A stretch of DNA of 64,000 bases from Lonicera japonica (Eukaryota > Streptophyta > Magnoliopsida > Dipsacales > Caprifoliaceae): contig JAKCWG010000636.1 of the NCBI GenBank assembly GCA_021464415.1, forward strand, positions 1-64,000, read 5' to 3'. Below the pieces are notes generated by a model. It ran no database searches. It was not told where the DNA came from and saw only the letters and a program-made list of their open reading frames with translations. Numbering within the stretch: the stretch's first letter is position 1; each line of letters starts with the position of its first letter. Both the position numbers and the translations under genes were made by a program. Of this stretch, positions 1-13,400 are shown piece by piece.

Positions 1-816
1 GACTTGGGTTTATCGGTTACACAAATTAATAATTCATTTTTTCAGACTTATTATTATGTTTTGTCAAAATATGGGTATAATGTTGTTGGAAGTCAAAATT
101 TATATTTGCCTGAGTTCTAACTTTCTGTTGGAAGACCAAATGATAATATAATTCTAAGAAAAAAATAATTTAGGAAGACCAATATCACAATATTAAAAAT
201 ATAAATCTTTCAAATTATTTATCAAAGGGATAATATAATTTACTTAATTAAGCTTATAGGAAATAAAATCCAAGGAAGATCAAGAGAATAATATTGGAAA
301 TACAAATCTTTTGGTAAATTGATAAATTATTAACTTATCAATGAATTAAAACCTGGTTTAATTAATAAAATTGGCTGGTCCTGACATTATTAATTTATAA
401 AGTTTTTACTGTATATGAAACATAAGAATAATAGCAAAAGAAAAAAAATATATTATATTTATGGGTGATAAAAGGGATATTATTAGTTCAATAATGTTTG
501 GGAGATTATTTTGGGACATGCTTTGAGGACACAGTAATGAGCGGCACATACATTAGTCAGCAATAAACCTTGGATAAATTCAACTCTTGCGGGGCTTAGT
601 TCTCTAACCAAATAAAGGCAAATCTAGCCCCAAGCCGACCAGAGTTGTAACCCAACCCAAAATTTTTATTTAGTGTTAGAACTTGTTATTAAGTTTTCAA
701 TTTTAGCCGATTCTTGCACAATCAAGCCTAATAGTCTGCCCTCGCTAAATAATAGATCAACGATATGTCACTGTAGTTAAACTTTAATTGTGTCCTCAAC
801 GCGTGTCCATGTAAGA
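1..816. other. AT-rich 3' flank of the HD-Zip II gene
   Basis: No gene is visible here. The stretch lies downstream of the minus-strand HD-Zip stop codon. TTTATT around 667-672 reads AATAAA on the minus strand, about 145 bases past the stop, and is a plausible poly(A) signal. The rest is AT-rich without recognisable repeats. Confidence 0.4.
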
Positions 817-3800
817 TTAGTTAGGTGGAGAGGAGTTAGGAAGGACCACATCCACATGAGTAGATTCAGCTTTGACGAAATTCTGGCAAGTAGCACACAC
901 TGTTAGGGTAGTAGGAGTAGCAGCAGCAGCATTATTATTTCTTGAAAGTTGAATATATAGAGGTAGGGGTAGAGATAGTGGGGATTTTAGTTGCTTTAAT
1001 TCTGATGTTGTTGTTAATTCTTGCAGCTCTTTCTTTAATCTCCTGTTTTCTTCGGTTAGCTCTTGGCACCACTTTTTCAATAACTCCCATTCAACCTCTG
1101 TTTGCTTCAACTTTGTCCTGCAAAATTAGTGGTTATAACATCTTTAGACCCTCTTCAATGCATGTGTTAAATTGGTAAAATTAGCCTTTTTTAGCGCACA
1201 GCGCACATGCTATAAGTTAAAATGGCTTGTTAAAATGGTAGAGAAATGGTAAAAGCGGAGGGAGACAAACAATTCTGTCCCACGGTGGAGTCTACGTCGC
1301 GAGCACCTGACAATGACCCGCGCGATGTTCTGAACATCGCGTGATGTACAGTCATCACCACACGACATTCAGAATGTCGTGAGCTACGCTGACGGGGCAT
1401 GGGCACGACGTACAGTCCATCGCGAGAGGCGTGATGTGTCTTTTACCCCATACACGCTGTGGAGAGGGAATTGCTAAAATTATAAATTTCCTTACCATTT
1501 TACCTTACACACTGTAGATGGTCTTAGGACGCGAGTGAGTGTGATAATCTAGTTAGTAAGATACTTAAAATCAAGAGATGTTTTGAGTTCGAGTTCCATT
1601 TAAGATGGAGGGATTTTTGTTGTTATTGCATTAAAAGGAAGAGACAGAGACATTTCCTTCGTCCTTTGGCAGATACTACTTCACCATATTTATCATTTTT
1701 GCCTACTAAATTTGCAGTATATAATTATAAAGTATTTCTAGATATTGTAACTGGATAGTTGGATACTATGAATTGAGTCATCGAGAGGCAATATCTCTAG
1801 ATAATGTAAGGCACTATCTGCCCAGGGACCACATTCTTTAATTAAAAAAAATTGGGAAACGCCACGCATTGTGAGGCATTACATGTTTAGGGACCACACC
1901 TTTTAATAAAAAAAATAAGGGAATGCATCCTTTAAAACTTTTATCTTTAGGACTAGATTCTAAAAGTGATTTATCTATAATAATATTATAAATACAGAAT
2001 TAAGACTTTTATTTTGAAGGAGAGATATGAAACCAAATTAAACAATTTTAACCATTGAATTAACACTTACTCTATGATTCAATTTTTTTCCCATTTTATA
2101 ATATATATATATCTTCACGTGCATGAAAAAATCAGGCTAAGCAAATAAGTGTGTATATATATGTAAGAATTTCATTAGTTGCTAATTTTGACTGTCCAGG
2201 TTAGGGGTGTTCAAACTTCCGAAATCTGATCCAGTTTTTTCTGAATTTGGTACGGGATATAGCATTTCTGATTTTCAAAATTTCCAATTTCCTAATTTTC
2301 CAAAGAAAATTGGAATGGAATCGAAAACTATATTCAAATTTTTGAAATTCTGAAAATACATTATTAATTTGGTGTATATTTATATTACTTCTAAATTTAA
2401 TGATGATATATTTATATAATATTTGTAGTTTTGTGTTTACATATTTTTAGTCTTCTTTCAATCCATCTTAACTTAACACTCGAACTTTTAGTACTTTTTG
2501 ATAAAAAAAAACCATTAATTTCAACTTAGGAAAATTATACAACTTTAATTTTTTGATATGAGATTTAGTACTTGGTTAAACTCATATCTTTAATAATAAT
2601 GGACGGAAAAACACTAACTAGTATCTAGTTCTTTTGTTATATAGTTAAACTTTAATAATAATAATAGTAGCATGTTGTTTATGTTGTTTTTGTGGTGGTG
2701 GATTATTGCAATATGGTTTGTTAAAAAAAAAAAAATACTATTCATTAGCTATTTTTTCAAATAATGTTAAAGTTATGTCAAATTTTAAGAAATTGAAAAA
2801 AATTTGAAGCTTCAATCTTCCGATTTTGGAACATTTTTTGAATTTCCGGAATTTTTGGAAATTGGAAATAAAAAGGTATTTGGAATTCTGAATTTTTTGA
2901 ATTTTTTTTTCAAATAAAGGTATTCCAATCCATCCTATGAACACACCCTAGTCAGTGTGCGTAAATTGTATAGTTTATAAATTAGATCATTTTAAATAAA
3001 ATGTTAGATAGATAAACACATTAAATCTGTGTCCTATCAATTTATTTAAATTATGTCACATCAATTTACACAAAAAAAATTGTTTAAAAACGTAATACGA
3101 TAGTATTTTTCAATAATTAAAGATATGGATCAATAATACGTGAATAGGTTTAATAGAGCAATACTACACTTTTCGACTATCGGTTATACGTACTATATGT
3201 TTTGATAGGTTAATACGTGAATAGGTTTAATAGAGCAATACTACACTTTTCGACTATCAGTTATACGTACTATATGTATTGATAGGTTATATATTTTTAA
3301 AATGTACAACACATAATACACGTTTAGTATAATTATCCGGTAAATAAAATTGAAAAAAAATCATTTTCTACTTAATATTACCTTGCTCGTCTATTTTGAA
3401 ACCAGACTTCCACTTGGCGTGGCTGTAAATTTAATTTCTGAGCAAGTGCCTGCTTCTGACCCTGCCAAGTGCCAATTAATCCATTTTAATACATTTAATA
3501 TTATATTTACATTATATTAATTATATATGTATATATATAAAGCGGAACTAGTACGGGGATCTAATTTTAGTAGCAAATTTTTGTCGGCAAAATATGGAGA
3601 AATATTTTTAAACAATAAAAAATTGTCTTTGAAAAATCCCGTCCGTATATATATATATATACAATTATTAAATAGAATAAAGCTAAATAAATTAAATACA
3701 CCATAATTCCATCAAACCAATCCCTATTTGACCTTCAATAAATGGACAATGTATTCATAACTTTTTCAACATTTATTTATTATGTAATCCCATAAAAGTA

Positions 3801-5895
3801 CACATGTTTAAACGTATTTGTGGATTGTCCAAAAAAAATTGTACTAATACAATATAACGGTACTCACAAAAATTAGGATTGATCAAATGATTCGATTATA
3901 TAGTGTAAATGAATAACGGTTTAAGTCCTCTCACCTACAACTCCTCTTACTCAAACACTTGATTCTTACACGTTTTATACTCAAAATAAATATGATAACA
4001 TAATACTCACTCTCTCATAGATATTTCTACTAGCTTTGACGTACATTAATGTATTTGAAAAAATGACTTGCAATCAATAGTTAATTAACAATATGATTTG
4101 CTAATGAGGGTTGGTTGAGTTGATAAGAATTCAAATACTTCACTTGTAAGGCTTAAGTTCAAATCTCACTGCCAACAATCCCTCTAGGACTTGACTCCTC
4201 TCTATTACTCCTTTCATCCAATTTCGTCCACTAACCTCTCTATTACTCCTTTCATCCAAGATGAGCCAAGTCCCTCTTGGTGGGTGATCAGTAACACATA
4301 CGATTGTAAGCTTGAGCCCTAACCTTAGACAATTTCGTCCACTAATATCTAGTTCAAGGTTGGAGGAATGGAGATGAGCCAAGTCCCTCTTGGTGGGTGA
4401 TCAGTAACACATACGATTGTAAGCTTGAGCCCTAACCTTAGACTAGTGAAGCCTCCCCTCACCTAAACTTTTGGGTACCAAGAAAAAATATTACTTACTT
4501 TCTAATTGTTAGATTTGATACATTCCTTTCAAGTACCAATTAGTTTCACTGTGCTATGAAAATAAAATATATATATAATTAGTGGTCAAAAATAAAACTT
4601 GCTTATTTTCGTAAAATTTAGTGTTTAGAATGACAAAATGTGCTACTCTTAAATTCATACGTTTTAAAACAAAACGGGACCCTTAATAGCATTTCACATA
4701 TTTATTTATTTTTGAAATATTACCTACTCATTTTACTAACAAAAATACGACACAAAATTGGTAGATATATAACCAATCCTTAACGCGTTATAAACAGGTT
4801 GATATACTAAAAGCAATTAGGAATTGGATCACACAAAAATAAAAACTAAAAACAAATTCGTTATATATGCAAAAATGTAAGTTTGATAGACAAAAAAATG
4901 ATTATTTGTTAATATAAATCAAGCATTTATAAGTTGAACAAATCTTGACATGACTCAAACTAGACACAACATAAACATGACACGATATAGTACCATCATA
5001 AAATGACTAACATTAATATTAATTGGGTGGCTTCAAAATAACTAAATTGGATTATTGACCTTTAACCTCCTAAAGTTTACATTTTGCCTCACTTTGGTCC
5101 CTATTGTTTTATTTTGGTCCTCAAAGTTTGAGTTGAGTTGCACTTTTATGAAAAAATAGAACCCCTGCCAATTTTTTGCTGAACAATCAATCCAATTCTG
5201 GATACTCCATCATAAAAATGGATATTACATCTAATTCTTGATGAAAGTGAAACTCAGCTTAAATTTTGAAGACCAAAAATGTAGAAAAGGAAACCTTGGA
5301 AACGAAAATGAGACAACAGGTAAACAACAAGGGGCGTATAACGTTAATTATCAAATTAAAATCATAAAAAGTGACAAAGCAATAGTAAAATAATTGTAAA
5401 AAAATAAAAGATAAAAGATAAAAATATTACCGCATTGAGGCTGGTATGTTGTTTGAAGCTATCTTCAAGTAAGGTAGATTGTTCTTTGTTGAGCCTTAGT
5501 TTTTTTCTTCCACAATTCTTCTCCTTCTTCTTGCTAATATTATTGTGAATATCATTTGAATAATAATATTCATCAATATTATTATTATTTTTATTACTAC
5601 TAATTCTTTTCTTATCATCTTCTTCTTCTTCCTCTATTTTTCTCTTTGAACCCCAAACTAATTGGTGCATATTTTTAATTAACCCATCATCTTCATCATC
5701 ATCGATATTAATCACTTCCTCTTTTGGTTGATGATGATGAACTAATTGAGGAGACAATAAAAAATCCATGCAAACACCAGCCCCGCGCTTATTATTTTTC
5801 TTTTGCTTCGCGTTGTTCTTGGTCGCTACGTACTCGCCCAATCCAATACCAAGATTAAGACTGGTGTTGCATTCTTCTAATTCCTCCTCTTCCAT
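817..5895 (-). CDS. HD-Zip class II homeodomain-leucine zipper protein (HAT22/HAT9-like), 3 exons
   Basis: Nuclear DNA-binding factor; class II HD-Zip proteins usually repress transcription through an EAR motif and act in shade, auxin and ABA responses. Coding exons on the minus strand are 5895-5431, 3461-3382 and 1117-817 (465+80+301 nt, 281 codons plus stop), with GT/AG at each junction. The EAR motif LNLGIGL is at residues 13-19 after ECNTS, as in HAT22/HAT9. A low-complexity Asp/Glu/Asn region follows. The homeodomain covers about 129-184, with helix 3 [11 protein letters not shown] encoded by the 80-nt middle exon, then the zipper [18 protein letters not shown] from 185. The C-terminal redox motif, normally CPSCE, reads CATCQ at 256-260, and the tail is short. 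Introns are 1969 and 2264 nt and carry MITE/SINE-like repeats. The start is the first ATG before the conserved N-terminus. The HAT22/HAT9 subgroup is inferred from the N-terminus; class II is certain. Confidence 0.93.
1321..1381. repeat. Two 21-bp near-perfect palindromes in HD-Zip intron 2
   Basis: Bases 1321-1341 have arms CGCGATGTTC and GAACATCGCG around one T. Bases 1361-1381 have arms CACGACATTC and GAATGTCGTG around one A. Both sit in an unusually GC-rich island (about 1260-1440) inside an AT-rich intron, which suggests an inserted repeat of unknown family. Confidence 0.8.
2202..2950. mobile_element. hAT-like MITE or decayed element in HD-Zip intron 2
   Basis: The left end TAGGGGTGTTCA and the inverted right end (reverse complement TAGGGTGTGTTCA) form short terminal inverted repeats of the hAT type. 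The flanking 8-mers GTCCAGGT and GTCAGTGT agree at 5 of 8 positions, consistent with a decayed 8-bp target duplication. The interior is AT-rich and non-coding. Confidence 0.5.
3134..3287. repeat. 77-bp tandem duplication in HD-Zip intron 2
   Basis: Two head-to-tail copies, 3134-3210 and 3211-3287, start with TAATACGTGAATAGG and differ at only about two positions, so the duplication is recent. It lies about 95 bases from the splice donor of exon 2. Confidence 0.85.
4098..4443 (+). repeat. SINE-like segment with internal tandem duplications in HD-Zip intron 1
   Basis: GGTTGGTTGAGTTGATAAG followed by TTAAGTTCAAATCTCACTG resembles the A-box/B-box head of plant tRNA-derived SINEs. Downstream, a segment beginning GATGAGCCAAGTCCC is present twice (4260-4331 and 4373-4443, period 113). 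Each copy carries another B-box-like string. A 24-bp unit ending CCTTTCATCCAA is also duplicated at 4197-4220 and 4236-4259. Confidence 0.5.
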
Positions 5896-6000
5896 TGATA
5901 ATTACTTCTCTAGTCTCTTTGTTAGAGAGAGAGAGAGAGAGAGAATATGTGTATATATACACCTATTTAACATGCATATATATATATATATATATGAATG
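5896..6000 (-). promoter_or_regulatory. 5' leader/proximal promoter of the HD-Zip II gene with GA and TA microsatellites
   Basis: Immediately upstream of the minus-strand ATG lie an (AG)n tract (5924-5944, CT-rich on the sense strand, common in plant leaders), a TATATATA stretch near 5950-5960 that could serve as TATA box, and an (AT)n tract at 5976-5995. The transcription start cannot be placed from sequence alone. Confidence 0.4.
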
Positions 6001-9000
6001 TCTTGGTGGGGTGAAACTAGTACTATCATCTTTAATTTATACCCTTTTTTGTGGGGAGAATTTGGGTATAGTCCTTATTCTTTAGCCTATTTTTGCTTTA
6101 TAGAACAATGTTATTCTGTTTTTCTATTTTAGTTCGTAATTTTGGGTACATATGCATGCATGTAGTAAAGGGCCTATCCCGAATTATATAAGATCATGCA
6201 CAAAGATTGAACCTATGGCCCTTTCTCTTTTTGTGGCATCAAATATACCATCTTTTCCTGCAACATGATGCGTGTATATCCAATTTGGGTAAAAAAAAGT
6301 TGAACAAAAGTAGTGCATGCTCTAATGGATGAGCAGTCGGGTATATCCATTTTTTTTAATGAAAAAGAAGAGTCCAGGAGTAAAATCGATAATTTAAAAA
6401 CGTGACACAACTTCATCGTGGTTGAATTCAATGTTGACTTTAGTATAATTTGTTGTGTATAACTATAAAAACGTTTTACACGTCATATACCGTCAGAACA
6501 AGATATGTTCTTAAAACTTGTTTCGTTTGTTAGAACATTCATTATTTCTTTCAATGTTACTTTTGCTAACACAATTTACTCATTTTCTCTTTGTTGAGTT
6601 CTCACCACGGGAACAAGTCGCATTGTAATTAAAACCTTTTGGGGTAAATCTATAGTATAAAAGTTGTGTGGCTTACCCATTGGACATTATAAGGATTAAA
6701 ATCGAAAACTTTTATTAGTTAAGGGCCTATTTTTAAATTGGAATATTCATTTTGAGTACTACATGGAAATTTGCTCTAGTTTGGGTGACTTAATAATGTG
6801 ACTAATTAATTAGTGAGAATAAGTTATTTTTCAATTATGTATTTATTATACCTGTCATAAGTACATGAGAACAAATTGAAGTAATAATAATATGAAAGAT
6901 GAGTTAATTAGTGGTGCGTTACAATCAATTAATTATGAATCCTCCAAAGGAAACCTAACTTAATTGCCATAATTGACTTTTTTTCAAGTAGTAATTATAG
7001 TTCCACAACATCAAAGGCATTTGACTTGCAACGCTTCCTCTTAACTATTAGATTTTTTTTTTCCTTCTTTGTGCAAAGCTAGCAACATTCATGTACTACA
7101 ATAAAAACCAAGTGGTATTAGCCCACTTGTAGCTTAACTCCATAACCCATAATGCAAGTAGAGATAGCAAAATGGTCGTTCGAGATTTGTAAAGTAAAAA
7201 CTTACCTTGAATCGGGTCGAGTTTGCGTAAATCCATTTGACTCTTCCTAAATATAGTGTTTTTTGTTTCATTGAATACCCTCATAATACAATTAATTACA
7301 ATGGGCCTAGTGGGTTTGAGTTTTTCAATGCAAAACCGTGTTTGGGTTGAGCATATTTAAGGCTGGTTTGATTTGGCCAAATTCGATTCAAACTCTACCA
7401 ATTGCCATCGCTAAATGCAAGAAGTAGGCACGAAGAGGGTGTGGGTTTGGAGTGGGCAATGCAATAAAATAATTCTTCAGCGATTAATTATTATTTTCTT
7501 TTCTTTTTTATCATTGATCAAACAAGTGGGGTAGCTTAATTAAGAAAGATGTCCCCTTGGGTCGACAAGATCCCAAGTTCTCTAAGAGGTTTGGGAAGGA
7601 ATTTTATTGTTTATAGTTATAAAAAGAGACTTAGATGTTCATTTTATTAAATAAACAAACGTCAACACACTATTGTGCACAAATAAAAAGAATTGTTGAA
7701 AACTTGTAAAAATTTAACTTTATTGTGCACAAATGTCAACACACTATCATTAGATTAGGGGATAAAAAAAGAAATTGTGCACACATGTCAATACATTATT
7801 CGTTTAGAAAGAGAAAAAATATAAAATGTTACTACTTTTACTTATTTACATGTTTTACAACTATATTCAAAGTGTCTTCGCCAAGAAAGATTATCAATTA
7901 TCACCGTAATTTAAACCAACTTTTAAGCATCGTAAGTGTTACACGTTAACACTTTATTCATTATTAGTTGTACATAAAATGCTAGAAACATAAATATTTA
8001 TGAGCATGCAATCAAGGATAAAGTGAGTTTTGGCAACACTCAAAACATAGCATTAATCAGAAGTTTTGTGTGGTCAATTGCCATGGTTATGTTGAGAGTA
8101 AGAAGGATAAAAATAGAGCATACAAATTGTAATAAATGATATTTGGAGTGCTAGAATAGTGAAAATAAGAGTGCGGTTTTCGCCTTTTGTCTGGTTTCAA
8201 TCGGTGAAATCCCGTTTTCCATTCTCTTCTTCCGTGATTGACCACCAAATTTATCAAGGTACCACTTGTGTTTAAAAAAATGTCGTAAATTGAGGTTTTC
8301 TTTTCCCAATGTGCTCTGGCACTATAAAAGTAAAAGATTTGACATTTGCAAAATTAAGTGGACAAGAACTTTTCTTTTGGTTCCTCTTCCTCCCCCACCA
8401 CACATAAAAGGAATCACGTGTGTGTTAAAAGGTAAGTTAAAGCTAGAGCTAACTTTGGCATCTAACAATGTATTTAGCCAGAGATGCATCTGAATTTGAC
8501 TTGTGTTGGGCAATTTTGTCTGAAGGGTTTTTCTCTCTGAATTTCAAGGTTGGTAAATACATTTTATATTGTCTGAAACTCTTATGAATAAATATATTTC
8601 AAAAAGAATGTATATGATTAAGAAAACATTTAAAGTAAAACTAAAGCGTAACAGAGCTGGAGCTAAGACGGTAAAGAAAATGTTCTCAGAGTGGGTCAAT
8701 ATTCGTTATATCATCTAAACTTATTTTACCTTTTCATCGATATAGTTATTTGCACGCACGTAAGCATGTCATTGTGCTAATTGTTTGGATGCTCAAATAA
8801 TATAAATATTTTTCATTTTTTGACTATACCTTATGCATGAGAGTATATTTAATTGATCTGATGTTTTAATGCGCGTAAAAAAATTTGAAAGACCAAAATC
8901 ATTATATATACTTATTAGTCATTGAATGTCAAGACCTTGGCAAAATGGTTTGTGTGACCAACCTTGCCTTTTATAATATAATCCCTCTCAAGTAACTCTC

Positions 9001-9388
9001 TTCAAAAAGTTTCAAATTAAGAGTTCTCATTCATTTTAAGACATAATTAATATACCAAAGTTCACTACGAATAAGTAACTTATATTTTAACCTACTGATT
9101 TTGTTAAATTAGTTTTCAGCTGGCTGTATTGACAAAGCACAAATAATTTCAAAACAATATATCTGTACGTCAAACTATGCAAAAAAAAATTCACATACAA
9201 TATTGTCACAAGCCAAAATTGCTTTGGTAATGATAATTTCCTAGTTTTCTCAAAAGATATATAAAAGTCGAAGTAAAACTGCGGTAGTAAATAAAAAATG
9301 TCAACGAAAATTGTTTCACACTGGAAAGCATATTATATATATACAGAAATTTTCAAGTGCGGACCGGTTCGTAACGGAAATGGACTAC

Positions 9389-9420
<32 letters not shown>

Positions 9421-10457
9421 GGGAGGTCTAAATTTCTCCCTTAACACTACAAAATAAACACCGCCCACCAAAAACCCCTCCCACCCCCCTTGAGGTCGAA
9501 CTTTTGACCTCAAGGCAAAGGTGGAGGTTGCTTACCACTGAATCAACCCCTCTCATCTTGTAAGCATTATATATATACACATAAACAGTGCCAGAATGAA
9601 CTAGATTCCCAACTTCAAACTATGGTACAATTGCATGATGCCAACCTCTTTTCCCACATAGTTGCACCTCGTCTCACAATAGTAATAACCAGTGATGGAT
9701 CTAAGGGGGCTAGAGGTATTTGATAATTTCTACTAAGATGAAATGTGCCTATTATCACAAAGCCTGATTTGGGTATTTCAAGAATGAATATCATGTAAGC
9801 CAGTACACAAGCAATATTTCGACCCAATAATTCTAGAGGGACACATCAGAAGACTGAAACCAAAAACTGATATATCTAGTGTGGCTACCATGTATTGTTA
9901 GAAGGTAGGAGTCTATATCACATTCTTCCTTCTCAAAATCAAGACCAACCAATAAATGATCTCTAGATTGATATGCCAATTTTTATGTCAGACAAATATG
10001 TCTATGCAGGACTCATATCTGAACTATAGAACTAGTCCAGACGTGTGGGTTTAAAAGTTAAATAGGGACTTTTAATTTGGGAATTTTATTGTGTATGCTA
10101 TTACATTCTTATACCAAACACAGGTCAAACAAACAAAGCAACCATCATCAAGTACAATGAATATTTCTCACACTAAAAGGTCGAAAACTGTAACCATTTT
10201 ATTTGAAAATTATGCTTCGAGTTGATTAGAGCGCTCTATGTGGTAAGAAGCGGCCATCAGAGCCTGGGTGGGTGTGCTTCGAGTCTCAACATATTAAGTA
10301 GCATCAGTTCACTTATTTGAAAATTATTACCATATCAGAGCTCGCATTATTTTGTTGTTCGGGTTTGTTTAGATGATTTGTACAGAAATATTTTCTTTTT
10401 GGTCAAAATGAACACACAAATGGGTAGACGGATAAACGTGAGAGAAAGTACCGGTCA
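6001..10457. other. Intergenic spacer between the HD-Zip II and APEM9 genes
   Basis: No supported gene. The stretch is AT-rich and contains the hAT MITE at 7159-7413, an (AT)n tract at 9388-9413, and a segment near 9490-9550 that looks like an antisense tRNA-type B box. The short open frames have no recognisable domain. Confidence 0.5.
7159..7413. mobile_element. hAT-type MITE with perfect 8-bp target duplication
   Basis: The 255-bp element starts TAGAGATAGCAAAATGG and ends CCAATTGCCATCGCTA, imperfect inverted repeats of one another. It is bracketed by the identical 8-mer AATGCAAG at 7151-7158 and 7414-7421. The 8-bp duplication and TA(G) ends point to the hAT superfamily. It has no coding capacity. 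Confidence 0.8.
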
Positions 10458-13400
10458 TCAATGACGGCTTCCTCCGGGTGTTGTTGAAGGGATGGGTTGA
10501 ACAGCAGCTAGAGGGTTAACTTGGTATGAGAATGCAAGTTGCCACATGTCAACCACCGCTTTCTTCATGTATTGGGCATGTCTCATCAAAATCCTGCAAA
10601 AATAGAAGCATCTTCTATGTAATTAAACCATCAAGTTAAATGCACTCCCTCCTCCTATCCCAAATTAGGAGTCCACATTCCCTTTCAGAACATAATCAAA
10701 GTACTAAAACAAGCGATAGGAAACAAGTTATGTTCTAAAACCATTGATTGTGAAAGATTAGTGCGTTCTTAAAACCATAAACCAACTCACAAGAACCATA
10801 TTCCAACCCAACCCAATCTGCAGCATTAATTGGAACTTGGAGACCTTTGGCAGTCAAGTCCGGTTCTTGGATTAGTTCGGATCAGTTATTGGTTCCCATT
10901 CCCCTAAGAAATTAAGAATTGTCTTTCAAAAAATTCTATCTAGTTAATGAGCAGACTTCCATTTGAGGGGAAGATGATAGAATTTCCTGATAATATTTGG
11001 CGGAGATGATAAGCAGGTGAACTGGAAAATTGATATGTATGTGCATTTCTGGCCGTTGAAACTTTAGATTTAGATAACCCACTTCCTGTTTGAATTTTTG
11101 ATGAAATTTGTGGAGGTGAGATCAAATGAGTTGATCATTTCCACCAAATTTCATCAAGAAATTCTGCATCTCCACCAAATTTCATCAAGAAATTCAACTA
11201 TTTACCCCTTCAAAAAGGGATGTCCGTTCATCAACTAAAGAGCAACAATCCTTTCCAAAGCATGACAGTATATATATGGTCAGGATCAGGCACGGACTGT
11301 CTGTACGCGGACCGCACATTTAGCGAGGAATTTTTTCGCTAAAAACATCTAATATGTTGGCAATGTAAATTCATTGCTAAAGCGCCGGTGTGTATACGGA
11401 CAGTTCGTACCAAAACTGGAACCCCATATATATATACACAAACTTAAAATTATGTATCAAGGTATGATATATAACACATATTAAAAAAAAATACAAGAGT
11501 GCCGATTTGTTTTTATGAAATTATATATCTAACTAAAAGGGCTTTGTACATGTGCAATATAATTTGTCGTAGGTTACTAGTCAATATTTTTTGCAAGTGT
11601 ACATGGGGTGTGTTGTAGGATAAATGTGTTGAAAAGCTTCTTTTCTGGTGAGATTGATCGCAACGCACTGAAATTTCAAAAAATGAATGAAAATGGAATA
11701 GTTTTAAATTTATAAAATACAAGGGAGGTCACAATAATTTTTCAAAAACAAAAGGCAAGGTGATTGTGAAAAACCCAACTAGGTGGGGCCTAATCGGCCC
11801 CAGTGCAAGGAATTTTAGAACAGTGGAAAGAAATCATAAACGTACCTCCTTATAGAAACTTGTTTCCTTCGCAAAATATAGTAGATGAGAAACATGAGGC
11901 AACCCAAAAAGACACTTCCATTTGATATAACGAATCGACCTTTTCCAATCTTCAAAGTGAATTTACGGAACCACCAGAAGCGAGGGACTCTGCGTCCAGA
12001 CAGTTTAATAATTGCTTGCTTCTCACTGCTCTCTCCACTAGAGGAGGGATTTTGGGCTTCGAGGGACTTTGAATGTACAGAAGTACGGTAAGTTTCACCC
12101 TTATCTGATAGCAAAGGTAAGACTGAAGCTTGTGATGAACTCGTAAACTTTGAAGAATAAATGGAGAATATTCGCCGCAAAAGTTCCTACGAAAGAAAAA
12201 GGCGAGTCAATGTTGTATCAAAAATTTTACGCATTAAAGTTAAATTAACTTGACATCTTCTCCATTTCACTTGGGCTGTGTTTGCACATGTTTGACGTGC
12301 AGGATAGGAGGGGGGGATACCATCCCATGTTTGGTGTTGGTCAGGATTGGATGTTGGGGAGGATTATTTATCCACAAAGGCCTTTTATTCCCAAACAGAG
12401 AGGATTAAACAATGTCACCTAGGAGGTGTGATTATTTTATCCTGTCTGGATGAGATTAAATTATCCTATCCAACCTTCTTATTTGGCATCAAAGACACCC
12501 TTAAAGTATCTCCAATGCAACCACAGATTTATTACAAATGGGATGCCACATAGGATGCATAGACAAAAAACTAAAAAAGTGGTCTCCACCATGAAGGTGC
12601 CGTGGCAAGAATGATAATAGACATTGTGAAGGAAACCTCCACTTCTAAACGGTCTCTTAGGTCCAGGACCTAGTAAGTATGAAGTTATTGTTGAATCACA
12701 GAGGAATGGTCTTGAAGACAGAAAAATGCCTGAGCTAAATTGCTTTCAAGAAATATGATATGTCTAACTCATACAAGATCTGTTCAAACATCTCCTCATG
12801 GGGGCCCACACACTAGAGATGAAATTGGATTAAATTGAAGTGAAGGAAATTAGGCTCTATATAAATATATTTAACTAAGATAAGCAATAGACCCACAATC
12901 TAATGAACCCTTTATTTTTATGAGTCAGTTGAGAGTCAAGACAACATTTTGATTGGTATCAGAGCATACAAACTTTTGTTCGTTCAGGAATAGCCACATC
13001 CTATTCATTAATTATACCTTGTAGTATATTACAGACTGTGGACACCCCAATTCGCGACCCTTGCAATAATCCAACTTCTCAAAACAAAGCTCGCATTCTT
13101 TGTCATGGGAAACTCTTGTGGAAACCTCCTGAAGGGCTTTTGCATGCATCCAAGCCCAATAAGGTGTTGTGTCGACTTTTCTTGGGGAAGTCGACTCTTA
13201 GGCGACAAGTTCATGGAACTTGTCGCATAAGATATACTTGGCGCGTAGATTTTGCCTAATCACCTAGTATAGGAAGCTACCACGTGTCGTAAGAGTGTTT
13301 GTCGTGTATGATTTGGTGCATACAATGAGTTCTAGGTACTTGTCGCCTGAGTCGAGAGTATGCCACGCGGCAAGTTCCCCTGAACTAGTCGCGTAGCTCC

